DNA of 47,468 nt from an uncultured Lachnospiraceae bacterium. Its GTDB lineage: Bacteria; Bacillota; Clostridia; Lachnospirales; Lachnospiraceae. Positions 8,586-16,535 of this stretch are shown piece by piece (within the stretch, counting starts at the first letter, position 1; every line of letters starts with the position of its first letter). The stretch is from the NCBI GenBank assembly GCA_947624875.1, contig CANQMA010000009.1, positions 1 to 47,468 of the forward strand, read 5' to 3'. Position numbers and translations under genes: made by a program. The notes under the pieces are model-generated. The model saw only the letters and a list, made by a program, of their open reading frames with translations. It was not told the DNA's origin and did not search any database.

Positions 8586-9233
8586 ATGAGAAATAATTAT
8601 GAAAAGCAGATGGAAAATCTGAACCGTCAGATGATTATCATGGGGAAGTTATGTGAACAGGTGATTGCCACTGCCATCAAGATGACCGTAGACGGAACAG
8701 ATGAGGAACTCCGTCAGGAGGTTTTGGAACTCGACGGAGAGATTGACAGAAAAGAAAGGGAAATTGAAAATATCTGTATGAAACTTCTTCTCCGACAACA
8801 GCCGGTTGCCACAGACCTGCGCATGATATCGTCAGCGCTCAAGATGATTTCCGATATGGAGCGGATTGGCGATCAGGCGGCGGATATTGTGGAGTTTTCC
8901 GGATATCTCAGAAAGAGCAGCGTAAAGTTTCATATTCCGTTGAAGGATATGGCAAATGAGGTTATCAAAATGGTTACGAAAAGTATTGACTCTTTCGTCG
9001 CAAAAGATTTGGATATGGCAAAAGCAGTTATTATTTCCGATGATGTTGTTGACCGCTATTTTGACGATATCAGAAAGAAACTCATTCTGATGATTGCAAA
9101 AGAATCTGAAGACGGAGAGGAGATGCTGGATATTTTAATGGTTGCAAAATATCTGGAACGGATTGGTGACCACGCTACGAATATTGCGGGCTGGGTAGAA
9201 TATTCAATTTTAGGTACGCATGTTTATGAATGA
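8586..9233 (+). CDS. phoU: Phosphate signalling regulator PhoU
   Basis: A 215-residue all-helical protein made of two similar three-helix halves. Both halves carry the metal-cluster motif of the family, visible as ISDMERIGDQAADIVE (first) and AKYLERIGDHATNIAGW (second). By family knowledge PhoU restrains Pst transport and keeps the phosphate kinase inactive when phosphate is plentiful. It is translationally close to pstB (2-bp gap) and followed, after 178 bp, by the phoP-phoR pair it would signal to. Confidence 0.95.
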   Translation: MRNNYEKQMENLNRQMIIMGKLCEQVIATAIKMTVDGTDEELRQEVLELDGEIDRKEREIENICMKLLLRQQPVATDLRMISSALKMISDMERIGDQAADIVEFSGYLRKSSVKFHIPLKDMANEVIKMVTKSIDSFVAKDLDMAKAVIISDDVVDRYFDDIRKKLILMIAKESEDGEEMLDILMVAKYLERIGDHATNIAGWVEYSILGTHVYE

Positions 9234-9256
9234 CAGAAAAATTGGTGCATGACTGC

Positions 9257-9331
9257 AAAAAATATCCTGCAGAATTATTCGGAAGAAAGCAAAAAAATAT
9301 CCGGAAAAAAGTAAAAAAATATCCTGCAGAA
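9257..9331 (+). repeat. Short A-rich repeats between phoU and the response regulator
   Basis: The motif AAAAAATATCCTGCAGAA occurs at 9257-9274 and again, with one extra A, at 9313-9331. A degenerate copy with ATATCCGGAAAAA lies between them (about 9291-9310). Each contains the PstI-like palindrome CTGCAG or its degenerate form. No T-rich terminator was identified. Confidence 0.6.
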
Positions 9332-9339
9332 AGTCTTTC

Positions 9340-9368
9340 TTGACATGCAATTTATCAGATGATAGGTT
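9340..9368 (+). promoter_or_regulatory. candidate promoter of phoP-phoR
   Basis: A consensus TTGACA lies at 9340-9345 with a 17-bp spacer to a poor -10 (TAGGTT, 9363-9368). A good -35 with a weak -10 is only modest evidence. It sits 44 bp upstream of the regulator start. Confidence 0.35.
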
Positions 9369-9411
9369 AGGGTTAGCACAGAAAGAATCCGTTTTGGAAG
9401 TGGAGGCTGTA

Positions 9412-10080
9412 ATGATTTATTTGGTGGAAGATGACAGTAATATCAGAGAATTAGTGATTTATACGTTAAACAGTACGGGAATTGAAGCAGAAGGTTTTGA
9501 AAGACCGTCTGATTTCTGGGACGCCATAAAAAAGGCCGTACCTGCTTTAGTAATTCTTGATGTCATGCTTCCGGAGGAGAGCGGGATTGATATTTTACAA
9601 AAACTCCGCTCCAATGTCCGGACAGAGAAACTGCCGATTATTCTTGCAACTGCCAAAACAAGTGAATATGACAGGATTAACGGATTGGAAAGCGGTGCAG
9701 ACGACTATATTTCAAAACCGTTTAGTATGATGGAACTGGTTGCCCGCGTCAAAGCGCTGCTCAGGCGCGCAGAGTACACATCTCCGGTCGAGACGGAATA
9801 TCAGATTGGCTGCCTGTATGTATCTCCGGTACGGCATGTTGTCAAGGTTCATGATAAAGAAGTCCTTTTGACACTTAAAGAGTTTGAAATGCTCTGCCTT
9901 TTATTGAAAAACAGAGGCATTGTCCTGACCAGAGACCGGATTTTAAATAAGGTGTGGGGATATTCGTTTGATGGGGAGAGCAGAACCGTTGACGTTCATA
10001 TAAGAACGCTCCGGCAGAAACTTGGCGATGCCGGAGATATCATTTCGACGGTCAGAGGAGTGGGGTATAAAATCAAATGA
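9412..10080 (+). CDS. phoP: PhoP/PhoB-type phosphate response regulator
   Basis: A 222-residue OmpR-family regulator. The receiver domain has VEDD at 5-8, phosphoacceptor D50 in LVILDVMLP and the conserved lysine in DDYISKPFS. A winged-helix DNA-binding domain follows (about 125-222) with RTVDVHIRTLRQKLG as the recognition region. ATG 9412 follows TGGAGG; the upstream in-frame extension is leader sequence. It overlaps phoR by 4 bp (ATGA). Its position after pstSCAB-phoU makes it the likely activator of the pst genes under phosphate starvation. Confidence 0.92.
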   Translation: MIYLVEDDSNIRELVIYTLNSTGIEAEGFERPSDFWDAIKKAVPALVILDVMLPEESGIDILQKLRSNVRTEKLPIILATAKTSEYDRINGLESGADDYISKPFSMMELVARVKALLRRAEYTSPVETEYQIGCLYVSPVRHVVKVHDKEVLLTLKEFEMLCLLLKNRGIVLTRDRILNKVWGYSFDGESRTVDVHIRTLRQKLGDAGDIISTVRGVGYKIK

Positions 10081-11423
10081 AAAAGATGAGCAGACGGATT
10101 TTCCTTCATATGTTTTTAATATCAATGGCTGTTATCTTAATCAGCACATTTTCCGCTATCGTAATTATTTACCGCGAATATTCCGGACAAAATCTTGAAT
10201 CCATACAAAACGAACTTGCGGCAACGGCAAAAGGGGCGGAATTTAATGGCGTAGATTATTTAAAGTCACTGTCATTTGAGCATCGGGTAACATTGATTGG
10301 CGTTGATGGGACGGTGCTATATGATAACCGCGAAAATGAGAAACTGATGGAAAATCACAATGAGAGAGAAGAAGTCGTTGAAGCAAGAAAAACGGGAAAG
10401 GGCTATTCAGAGCGGTATTCGGATACAATTTCAAAAAAGGCAGTGAATGTTGCGACATTGCTTTCAAATGGACAGGTACTTCGGATATCAGAAGACACCG
10501 CTACTGTATGGAGTGTCATTTTAGACGCTTTGCTGCCGATGTTTCTTGTGATGATTGGCACCTGCGTCATTGTCACGTATCTGTCTTACCGCGTGTCAAA
10601 AATCATTACAAAACCAATCAACGAAATCAATCTGAATACACCTGATAAGACAGAAACATATGACGAGGTTCGGCCGTTAATAGATAAAATTATGGATCAG
10701 AACAGGCAGATTGAGAAAAACCTGCAGCAGATACAAGAAGAACATAACCGGCAGGATTCCATGCGCAGGGATTTTACCGCAAACGTATCCCACGAACTCA
10801 AAACCCCATTGACGTCGATTTCGGGATTTGCGGAAATCATTCAAAATGGCATGGTGGATAAAGAGGAGGATATCAGAAAGTTTGCAGGAAAAATTTACGA
10901 TGAGTCAAAACGCCTGATGAACCTCGTTGGAGATATTATTAAACTGTCTCAGCTTGAAGAAAATAACGTTCATGTGACGATGGAGCCGATTGATTTATAT
11001 GAGACGGCAGATGCGGTTTTGGCACATTTAGAACATACTGCCCGAAAAAAAAATGTATCGCTTCATCTGAAAGGAAATCATGCAGTAATTACCGGCGCAG
11101 ATCAGATTGTTGAGGAAATGATATTTAATCTTGTAGACAATGCGGTTAAATATAATGTGGAAAACGGTCAGGTTATTGTCGAGGTCGGAAAAAACAGTCA
11201 GGGTGTTTTTCTTTCCGTTTCGGATACGGGGATTGGAATTCCGAAAGAGGATATTGACAGAATTTTTGAGCGGTTTTTTCGTGTGGATAAAAGTCATTCG
11301 CGGGAAATTGGAGGAACCGGTCTGGGACTTTCCATTGTAAAGCATGGGGCAGTTTTCCACAATGCTTCTGTCAGTGTGAAAAGCGCTACGGGAAAGGGGA
11401 GTACATTTACGATTGTATTTTAG
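10077..11423 (+). CDS. phoR: PhoR-type phosphate sensor histidine kinase
   Basis: A 448-residue membrane kinase. Helices at about 8-32 and 147-170 flank an extracytoplasmic segment of about 115 residues. A HAMP-like stretch and a coiled region (about 170-230) lead to the phosphoacceptor H239 in FTANVSHELKTPLTS. The ATPase domain shows N-box NLVDNAVKYN, DTGIGIP, an F-box and GGTGLGLSIVKH. The start ATGA overlaps the regulator stop, indicating translational coupling. By family knowledge it phosphorylates PhoP in low phosphate and is held off by PhoU/Pst. Confidence 0.92.
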   Translation: MKKMSRRIFLHMFLISMAVILISTFSAIVIIYREYSGQNLESIQNELAATAKGAEFNGVDYLKSLSFEHRVTLIGVDGTVLYDNRENEKLMENHNEREEVVEARKTGKGYSERYSDTISKKAVNVATLLSNGQVLRISEDTATVWSVILDALLPMFLVMIGTCVIVTYLSYRVSKIITKPINEINLNTPDKTETYDEVRPLIDKIMDQNRQIEKNLQQIQEEHNRQDSMRRDFTANVSHELKTPLTSISGFAEIIQNGMVDKEEDIRKFAGKIYDESKRLMNLVGDIIKLSQLEENNVHVTMEPIDLYETADAVLAHLEHTARKKNVSLHLKGNHAVITGADQIVEEMIFNLVDNAVKYNVENGQVIVEVGKNSQGVFLSVSDTGIGIPKEDIDRIFERFFRVDKSHSREIGGTGLGLSIVKHGAVFHNASVSVKSATGKGSTFTIVF

Positions 11424-11448
11424 TACCAAAATTTGTTTGAATACAATT

Positions 11449-11536
11449 TTCCAAGCATAAACGGAATGGATTCGGGTAAAGTAAAATCAAAATTCCAAGC
11501 ATAAACGGAACGGATTCGGGTAAAGTAAAATCAAAA
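11449..11536 (+). repeat. Two-copy 44-bp tandem duplication
   Basis: Positions 11449-11492 and 11493-11536 are adjacent copies of a 44-bp unit starting TTCCAAGCATAAACGGAA, differing at one base (AATGG versus AACGG). They fill most of the gap between phoR and the YitT gene, and the end of copy two runs into the AAAGGAG ribosome-binding site. No hairpin or terminator is evident. Confidence 0.9.
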
Positions 11537-11546
11537 AGGAGCGGTC

Positions 11547-12413
11547 ATGTTGAAAAATATTTTACGTTATCTGGGAATTACGGTCTCCGCAGTCACTTAT
11601 GCGGTGGGCATTGCCCTGTTTTTGAATCCAAATCATCTGGCGCCGGGAGGTATTTCCGGTATTGCCATCATTATTGATTCGCTGCTTCCGTTTTCCGTCG
11701 GGGTAGGTACGCTGATTCTCATCTTTAATATTCCGATTATGATTGCGGGAGCGTGGAAATTCGGACTTCGGTTTCTTTTCAGTTCCATTTATGCGGTCAT
11801 ACTTTCATCGCTTGCCATTGATTATCTGCCAAAGATAACGGGCGTTGCAGCCGTCACGACAGACCAGATGCTTTCCGCGGTCATCGGCGGCGCGCTGTTA
11901 GGAGCTTCTATGGGAATTATGTTCCGGTTAAATTCGACGACCGGCGGCATTGATATTATTGTAAAAATTCTGCGCCAGTATTTTCCTTATCTGAAATCGG
12001 GACAACTGGCATTTATGATGGACGCAGTCGTTGTGGCGCTTTCAGTGCTGGCGTTTGGACAAATTGAAGTGGGATTGTTTGCGGGAATCGCAATTTTCAT
12101 TTCTTCCCATGTGCTCAATAAAACGCTGTACGGGTTTGACGAGGCGACGCTGCTTTATATTGTCAGCAGGCAGCGGGAGCTTCTCGAGGAAAAGATTTTA
12201 AACGATTTGGAAATTGGCGCTACCATGCTGAAAGCGCGCGGGGCGTATTCCAAAGATGAAATGGAAGTCATACTCTGCGTAATCCGCAGACAAAATTTGC
12301 CCAAAATCAGAAATTTGATTCGGAAATATGATGCGAAAGCGTTTGTCATTGTGTCGAGCGCTCAGCAGGTTTTTGGAGAAGGCTTTCAAGACCAGTATAA
12401 ACCTGAAATATAA
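11547..12413 (+). CDS. YitT family membrane protein
   Basis: A 288-residue protein with the two-part YitT architecture. About five membrane helices occupy residues 8-200, including the glycine-rich signature GGALLGASMGIMFRLNSTTGGIDII. A soluble domain of the DUF2179 type follows (about 215-280), starting GATMLKARGAYSKDEMEVILCVI. The family is widespread in Firmicutes and its transport role is not established. AAAGGAG precedes the ATG. It follows phoR by 123 bp of duplicated sequence and may be independent of the phosphate genes. Confidence 0.88.
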   Translation: MLKNILRYLGITVSAVTYAVGIALFLNPNHLAPGGISGIAIIIDSLLPFSVGVGTLILIFNIPIMIAGAWKFGLRFLFSSIYAVILSSLAIDYLPKITGVAAVTTDQMLSAVIGGALLGASMGIMFRLNSTTGGIDIIVKILRQYFPYLKSGQLAFMMDAVVVALSVLAFGQIEVGLFAGIAIFISSHVLNKTLYGFDEATLLYIVSRQRELLEEKILNDLEIGATMLKARGAYSKDEMEVILCVIRRQNLPKIRNLIRKYDAKAFVIVSSAQQVFGEGFQDQYKPEI

Positions 12414-12427
12414 ATGAAAAAGAGCTG

Positions 12428-12547
12428 TCAGAACAGTTTTTTCGCAAAATATCAGAACAGTATTCTGTCAAAATATCGGAACAGCTTTCCGCCAAAATAT
12501 CGGAACAGTTTCCGTCAAAATATCGGAACTTTTTTCCGTCAAAACAG
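12428..12547 (+). repeat. Five-copy 24-bp tandem repeat
   Basis: GAACAG recurs at 12431, 12455, 12479 and 12503, and GAAC at 12526, giving a period of 24 (last interval 23). The typical unit is GGAACAG-TTTCCGTCAAAATATC with substitutions. It begins about 15 bp after the YitT stop codon. Because 24 is divisible by three an 89-codon frame stays open from an ATG at 12414, but it lacks a ribosome-binding site, so I treat this as non-coding. Confidence 0.85.
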
Positions 12548-12699
12548 ACAGGGTTCACTGCAAGAATTTTTTCGGAAACTGCCTGAACGCTCTTTTTTTG
12601 AAACCATATTTGTGAAAGCAACCCTTTTTAGTGGCGGTGTCATGAAAATGCCGCCTCGTCCGGCAAAACAATTCTTATCATGAATCATGGCTGAAACTC

Positions 12700-13316
12700 A
12701 ATTACATATTTGTTTGTGCAAAAAAGTGAATTTTGTATGTAAAAATTTTGGGTAGAGTATGAGTGGTGAGACGAAATTACATGTCAATTTACGAAAACAA
12801 GCGATTTGTATATGTAAAAATCTTGGGTAGAGCATGAGCGGTGGGACAAAATTACATGTCAATTGATGCAAAACAGCGAAAAATACATGTAAAACCCCTC
12901 AAAAAGAATAAATAGCAGAGCAAAATTACATGTTAATTGATGCAAAATAGCGAGAAATACATGTAAAAGTCCTTAAAAAGAATGAATAGCAGAGCAAAAT
13001 TACATGTCAATTGATGCAAAATAGCGAAAAATACATGTAAAAGCCCCCAAAAAGAATAAATAGCAGAGCCAAATTACATGTCAATTGATGCAAAACAGCG
13101 AAAAATACATGTAAAACCCCTCAAAAAGAATGAATAGCAGAGCCAAATTACATGTCAATTGATGCAAAACAGCGAAAAATACATGTAAAACCCCTCAAAA
13201 AGAATGAATAGCAGAGCCAAATTACATGTCAATTGATGCAAAATAGCGAAAAATACATGTAAAAGCCCCCACAAAGCATAAATAGCAAAGCAAAAAAACA
13301 GGGCAAAATTACATAT
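12700..13316 (+). repeat. Eight-copy tandem array of a roughly 74-bp unit with internal inverted repeats
   Basis: TTACAT recurs at 12702, 12777, 12852, 12926, 13000, 13074, 13148, 13222 and 13309. The intervals are 75, 75, then 74 five times, then 87 to a final partial copy. Units 3-8 are nearly identical; units 1-2 and the last partial copy are degenerate. Each good unit contains TTACATGT, a 25-nt stretch including the palindrome TCAATTGA, and ACATGTAA. An 8-bp stem is therefore possible in every unit. The remaining 33 nt is a C-run plus an A-rich spacer. The period is not a multiple of three and no frame persists, so it does not encode a repeat protein. The whole unit is conserved, unlike a CRISPR. 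Confidence 0.95.
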
Positions 13317-13423
13317 TACTCTTCACAAAATGATTTTAAATTTGTCGTGGCAGTTTGCAATATTCTTCAAAAACTGAGCAACCCATTGAAATGTACGAAC
13401 ACCCGCCCTGAACGCTCTTTTTC

Positions 13424-13452
13424 TTTACAAAAAAGAATTTTAGCCGTATGAT
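13424..13452 (+). promoter_or_regulatory. promoter of the proB operon
   Basis: TTTACA (13424-13429) and TATGAT (13447-13452) are separated by 17 bp, and ATAAG follows the -10. It lies 84 bp upstream of proB and just downstream of the repeat array, so the array is probably not in the proB leader. Confidence 0.55.
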
Positions 13453-13535
13453 ATAAGAAGTGGTTTTATATGCAAAATTGGCAGAGCAGGGTAGTTCTCA
13501 GAAAAAAAAGGAATCGGAGAGTAAGGTAAGAAGTC

Positions 13536-14330
13536 ATGGCTGTATTAAAGGACGTAAAAAGAATAGTAATCAAAGTCGGCACTTCCACGCTGGCATATTC
13601 TACCGGGAAAGCAAATATCCGGCAGATGAAAAAACTTGTTACGGTGATTTCTGATCTTGTCAATTCCGGTCTTGAAGTGGCGCTCGTGACCTCCGGCGCA
13701 ATCGGCGTCGGCGTCGGCAAACTGGGGCTTGCAGAGAAACCTACGGATACTGCCGGAAAACAGGCGGCAGCAACCGTGGGACAGTGCGAATTGATGTTTA
13801 TGTACGATAAAATGTTTGGCGAGTACGGTCATGTGGTCGGTCAGTTTCTGCTGACAAAGCGAGATGTGGAAAATCAGGATTGCCGTAAAAATATCATCAA
13901 TGCCTTTGAAAAAAATTTTGAGTTTGGTGCGATTCCCGTGATCAATGAAAATGACTCCATTGCGATTGATGAAATTGTTTACGGGGATAATGATAATTTA
14001 TCTGCAATCGTGGCAAAACTGATTAATGCAGACGCCCTGATTATTCTGACAGACACGGATGGACTTTACGACAGCAATCCGAAGGAAAACGAATACGCAC
14101 GTATCATTCCTGTGGTGGAAGAAATTACAGAAGAACTCTATGAAATTGCAGGGGGCAGAGGTTCCACACTTGGTACCGGCGGAATGGCAACAAAAATACA
14201 GGCGGCACAGAATGCCACCGCATCAGGGATTCCTACGATTGTGATGCATGGAGAGAATCCTGAAAATATTTATAAAGCGCTGGATGGCCATCAGATAGGC
14301 ACTTTTTTTGTAAGTAAAAAGACAAATTAA
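13536..14330 (+). CDS. proB: Glutamate 5-kinase
   Basis: A 264-residue amino-acid kinase that phosphorylates glutamate, the first step of proline synthesis. Visible motifs are the N-terminal nucleotide-binding loop VIKVGTSTL, the VTSGAIGVGVGKLGL segment, the substrate loop NENDSIAIDEIVYGDNDNLSAIVA, and LTDTDGLYDSNP. The C-terminal GTGGMATKIQAAQNATASG is also conserved. At 264 residues it ends after the kinase domain and lacks the PUA domain of the 367-residue E. coli enzyme, as in many Firmicutes. It heads an operon with proA. Confidence 0.95.
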   Translation: MAVLKDVKRIVIKVGTSTLAYSTGKANIRQMKKLVTVISDLVNSGLEVALVTSGAIGVGVGKLGLAEKPTDTAGKQAAATVGQCELMFMYDKMFGEYGHVVGQFLLTKRDVENQDCRKNIINAFEKNFEFGAIPVINENDSIAIDEIVYGDNDNLSAIVAKLINADALIILTDTDGLYDSNPKENEYARIIPVVEEITEELYEIAGGRGSTLGTGGMATKIQAAQNATASGIPTIVMHGENPENIYKALDGHQIGTFFVSKKTN

Positions 14331-14382
14331 AAACAGATTTTCGGATGTATTAAAACAGTCTTAAAATGTGCAGGAGAAAAGA

Positions 14383-15621
14383 ATGTTAGAACAGTTAGGA
14401 AAAAATGCGGTTCAGGCGCAGAAATATCTGCGCACCGCTTCTACAAAAGAAAAAAATGAGGCGTTAACAGAGATTGCAAAAGCTCTGCGGGAACATATGC
14501 AGGAGATTATTGCCGCAAATCAGACAGACCTTGAAAATGGCAGAAAAAACGGAATGCCTGCTGCGATGCTTGACCGATTGAAATTAGATGCCGGGCGGAT
14601 TGAGGGCATGGCAAAAGGAGTCATGGACATTGCCGCGCTTGATGATCCGGTTGGAAAAGTACTTAAAGAAATCAAACGTCCGAACGGATTGACGATTCAA
14701 AAAGTTTCTACGCCGCTTGGGGTGATTGCGGTTATTTTTGAAGCAAGACCCAATGTGACCTCTGATGCGGCGGCACTTTGTCTGAAATCCGGAAACACAG
14801 TGATTTTGCGTGGTGGAAAAGAAGCAATCCATTCCAATATGGCGGTTACAAAAATTATGAGGGAAGCCGTTGGCCGCGCAGGGATGCCCAAAGACGTCAT
14901 TTCACTGGTAGAGGACACTTCCAGAGAAAGTTCGATGGAACTGATGACGATGAACGACTATGTGGATGTCCTGATTCCGCGTGGCGGGGCAGGACTGATT
15001 CAAGCGGTTGTAAAAAATGCGACGGTGCCGGTAATTGAAACCGGTGTTGGAAACTGCCATATCTATGTTGATAAAGATGCGGATATCAATAAGGCAGTCC
15101 AGATTATCTTCAACGCAAAAACATCCCGCCCGTCCGTGTGCAATGCTGCGGAATCTCTTTTGATTCATGAGGAGATTGCGCCGAAAGCGCTGCCTGCCAT
15201 CAAGCAGAAACTGGATGAAAAAGATGTGGTTCTGGTGGGGGATGAAGCGTCCCGCAAAATCGAACAACACATTGGAAATGCGACAGAAAAAGACTGGGCA
15301 ACAGAATATCTGGACTACAAAATGTCCGTAAAAATTGTTGCATCTGTGAAAGAGGCTTTGGATCATATTGACCAATACAGCACAGGACACAGTGAGTGTA
15401 TCGTGACGGAAAATACAAAAACGGCGGAACAATTTATGAATGCGGTTGATTCTGCAGCAGTTTATGTCAATGCCAGCACCCGGTTTACCGATGGCGGTGA
15501 ATTTGGTTTTGGTGCCGAAATCGGTATTTCTACACAGAAACTGCATGCAAGGGGACCAATCGGTCTGCCTGAACTTCAATCCTTTAAATATAAAATATAT
15601 GGGACAGGACAGGTTCGATGA
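14383..15621 (+). CDS. proA: Gamma-glutamyl phosphate reductase
   Basis: A 412-residue NADPH-dependent reductase converting glutamyl-5-phosphate to glutamate semialdehyde. Conserved features include IFEARPNVTSDAAALCLKSG, LRGGKEAIHSN and the catalytic cysteine in TSRPSVCNAAESLL. The C-terminal region contains AAVYVNASTRFTDGGEFGFG and GPIGL. ATG 14383 follows AGGAG at 14372-14376; the in-frame GTG at 14368 precedes that site and is less likely. It lies 52 bp after proB. No proC is in the window. Confidence 0.95.
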   Translation: MLEQLGKNAVQAQKYLRTASTKEKNEALTEIAKALREHMQEIIAANQTDLENGRKNGMPAAMLDRLKLDAGRIEGMAKGVMDIAALDDPVGKVLKEIKRPNGLTIQKVSTPLGVIAVIFEARPNVTSDAAALCLKSGNTVILRGGKEAIHSNMAVTKIMREAVGRAGMPKDVISLVEDTSRESSMELMTMNDYVDVLIPRGGAGLIQAVVKNATVPVIETGVGNCHIYVDKDADINKAVQIIFNAKTSRPSVCNAAESLLIHEEIAPKALPAIKQKLDEKDVVLVGDEASRKIEQHIGNATEKDWATEYLDYKMSVKIVASVKEALDHIDQYSTGHSECIVTENTKTAEQFMNAVDSAAVYVNASTRFTDGGEFGFGAEIGISTQKLHARGPIGLPELQSFKYKIYGTGQVR

Positions 15622-15644
15622 CCGGAGCACGAAGGAGCACCGAC

Positions 15645-16520
15645 ATGAAAAAACTATTGTTTATCATCAATCCGAAAGCCGGAAAGAAAAAGAAAGATTA
15701 TACAACGGATATTCTTGCGGTTTTTAAGAATGCAGGATATGCGACCAAAATAGTATCCACACGAAAAAGAGCGGACGGGACACTGCTTGCAAAAAAATAC
15801 GGAGACCGTGTAGATTTGATTGTCTGCATGGGAGGAGACGGGACATTAAACGAAGTGATTGAAGGAATGCTTGAAGCGCATTGTAAAACGCCGCTTGGAT
15901 ATATTCCGGCAGGTTCTACCAACGACTTCGCTGCCAGTTTGGGGTTGAATAGCAATCCTGTAAAACAGGCACAGTTTATTATTTCCCATGAACCAAGACT
16001 GCTGGATATGGGCTGTTTCAATGGCAGATACTTTGTATACACAGCCGCTGCGGGCATTTTTGCAAAGACTTCATTTACAACGCCGCAGGAATTAAAAAAC
16101 CGCTTGGGACATGCTGCCTATATTCTCTCCGGGATCAAAGAACTTTTTCATATACAGAGAATGCATCTAAAAATTGATATGGGTGTAGAAACGGTAGAGG
16201 GATATTATATTTTTGCCGCTATCAATAATGCAACAAAAGTAGGCGGCATTATGAAACTGGATGAAGAACTTGTAAAATTCAATGACGGTGTTTTCGAATT
16301 GCTGCTCGTTCCATTTCCAAAAAATCCAATCGAATTTTTGAAACTTGTACGAAAGATTTTCAGACAGGACTTTACGGGAAAGATTACCTTGAAGCAGATT
16401 CAACAGGCAAAAATCTCAGGCTGCGAAAAGATTGAATGGTCTTTAGACGGGGAGGAAGAAAAGGGCGGAAAAACAATAGAATTTCATGTTGTTTCCGACG
16501 CAGTGATGTTTATCTATTAG
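15645..16520 (+). CDS. Diacylglycerol kinase family lipid kinase (DgkB/YegS-like)
   Basis: A 291-residue soluble lipid kinase. It opens with the family beta-strand LLFIINPKAGKKK and carries the catalytic nucleotide loop MGGDGTLNEVIEGM (about 63-76), then GYIPAGSTNDFAASLG. The C-terminal beta-rich domain includes AAINNATKVGGIMKL and ends with the DGEE substrate-site region. ATG 15645 has GAAGGAG upstream; the in-frame ATG at 15618 overlaps proA and lacks one. By family knowledge it probably recycles diacylglycerol released during lipoteichoic acid synthesis. The exact lipid substrate is not shown by sequence. Confidence 0.85.
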   Translation: MKKLLFIINPKAGKKKKDYTTDILAVFKNAGYATKIVSTRKRADGTLLAKKYGDRVDLIVCMGGDGTLNEVIEGMLEAHCKTPLGYIPAGSTNDFAASLGLNSNPVKQAQFIISHEPRLLDMGCFNGRYFVYTAAAGIFAKTSFTTPQELKNRLGHAAYILSGIKELFHIQRMHLKIDMGVETVEGYYIFAAINNATKVGGIMKLDEELVKFNDGVFELLLVPFPKNPIEFLKLVRKIFRQDFTGKITLKQIQQAKISGCEKIEWSLDGEEEKGGKTIEFHVVSDAVMFIY

Positions 16521-16535
16521 AAAGTGAGGGGTGTC

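Noticed and set aside
12414-12683. 89-codon open frame over the 24-bp repeats after the YitT gene
   Set aside because: The ATG follows the YitT stop directly with no ribosome-binding site, and the frame stays open mainly because the repeat period is divisible by three.
12700-13316. CRISPR array
   Set aside because: The entire 74-bp unit is conserved; there is no alternation of constant repeats and unique spacers, and no cas genes are present.
13460-13654. 64-codon frame overlapping the start of proB
   Set aside because: It overlaps proB out of frame, has no ribosome-binding site and shows no conserved protein features.
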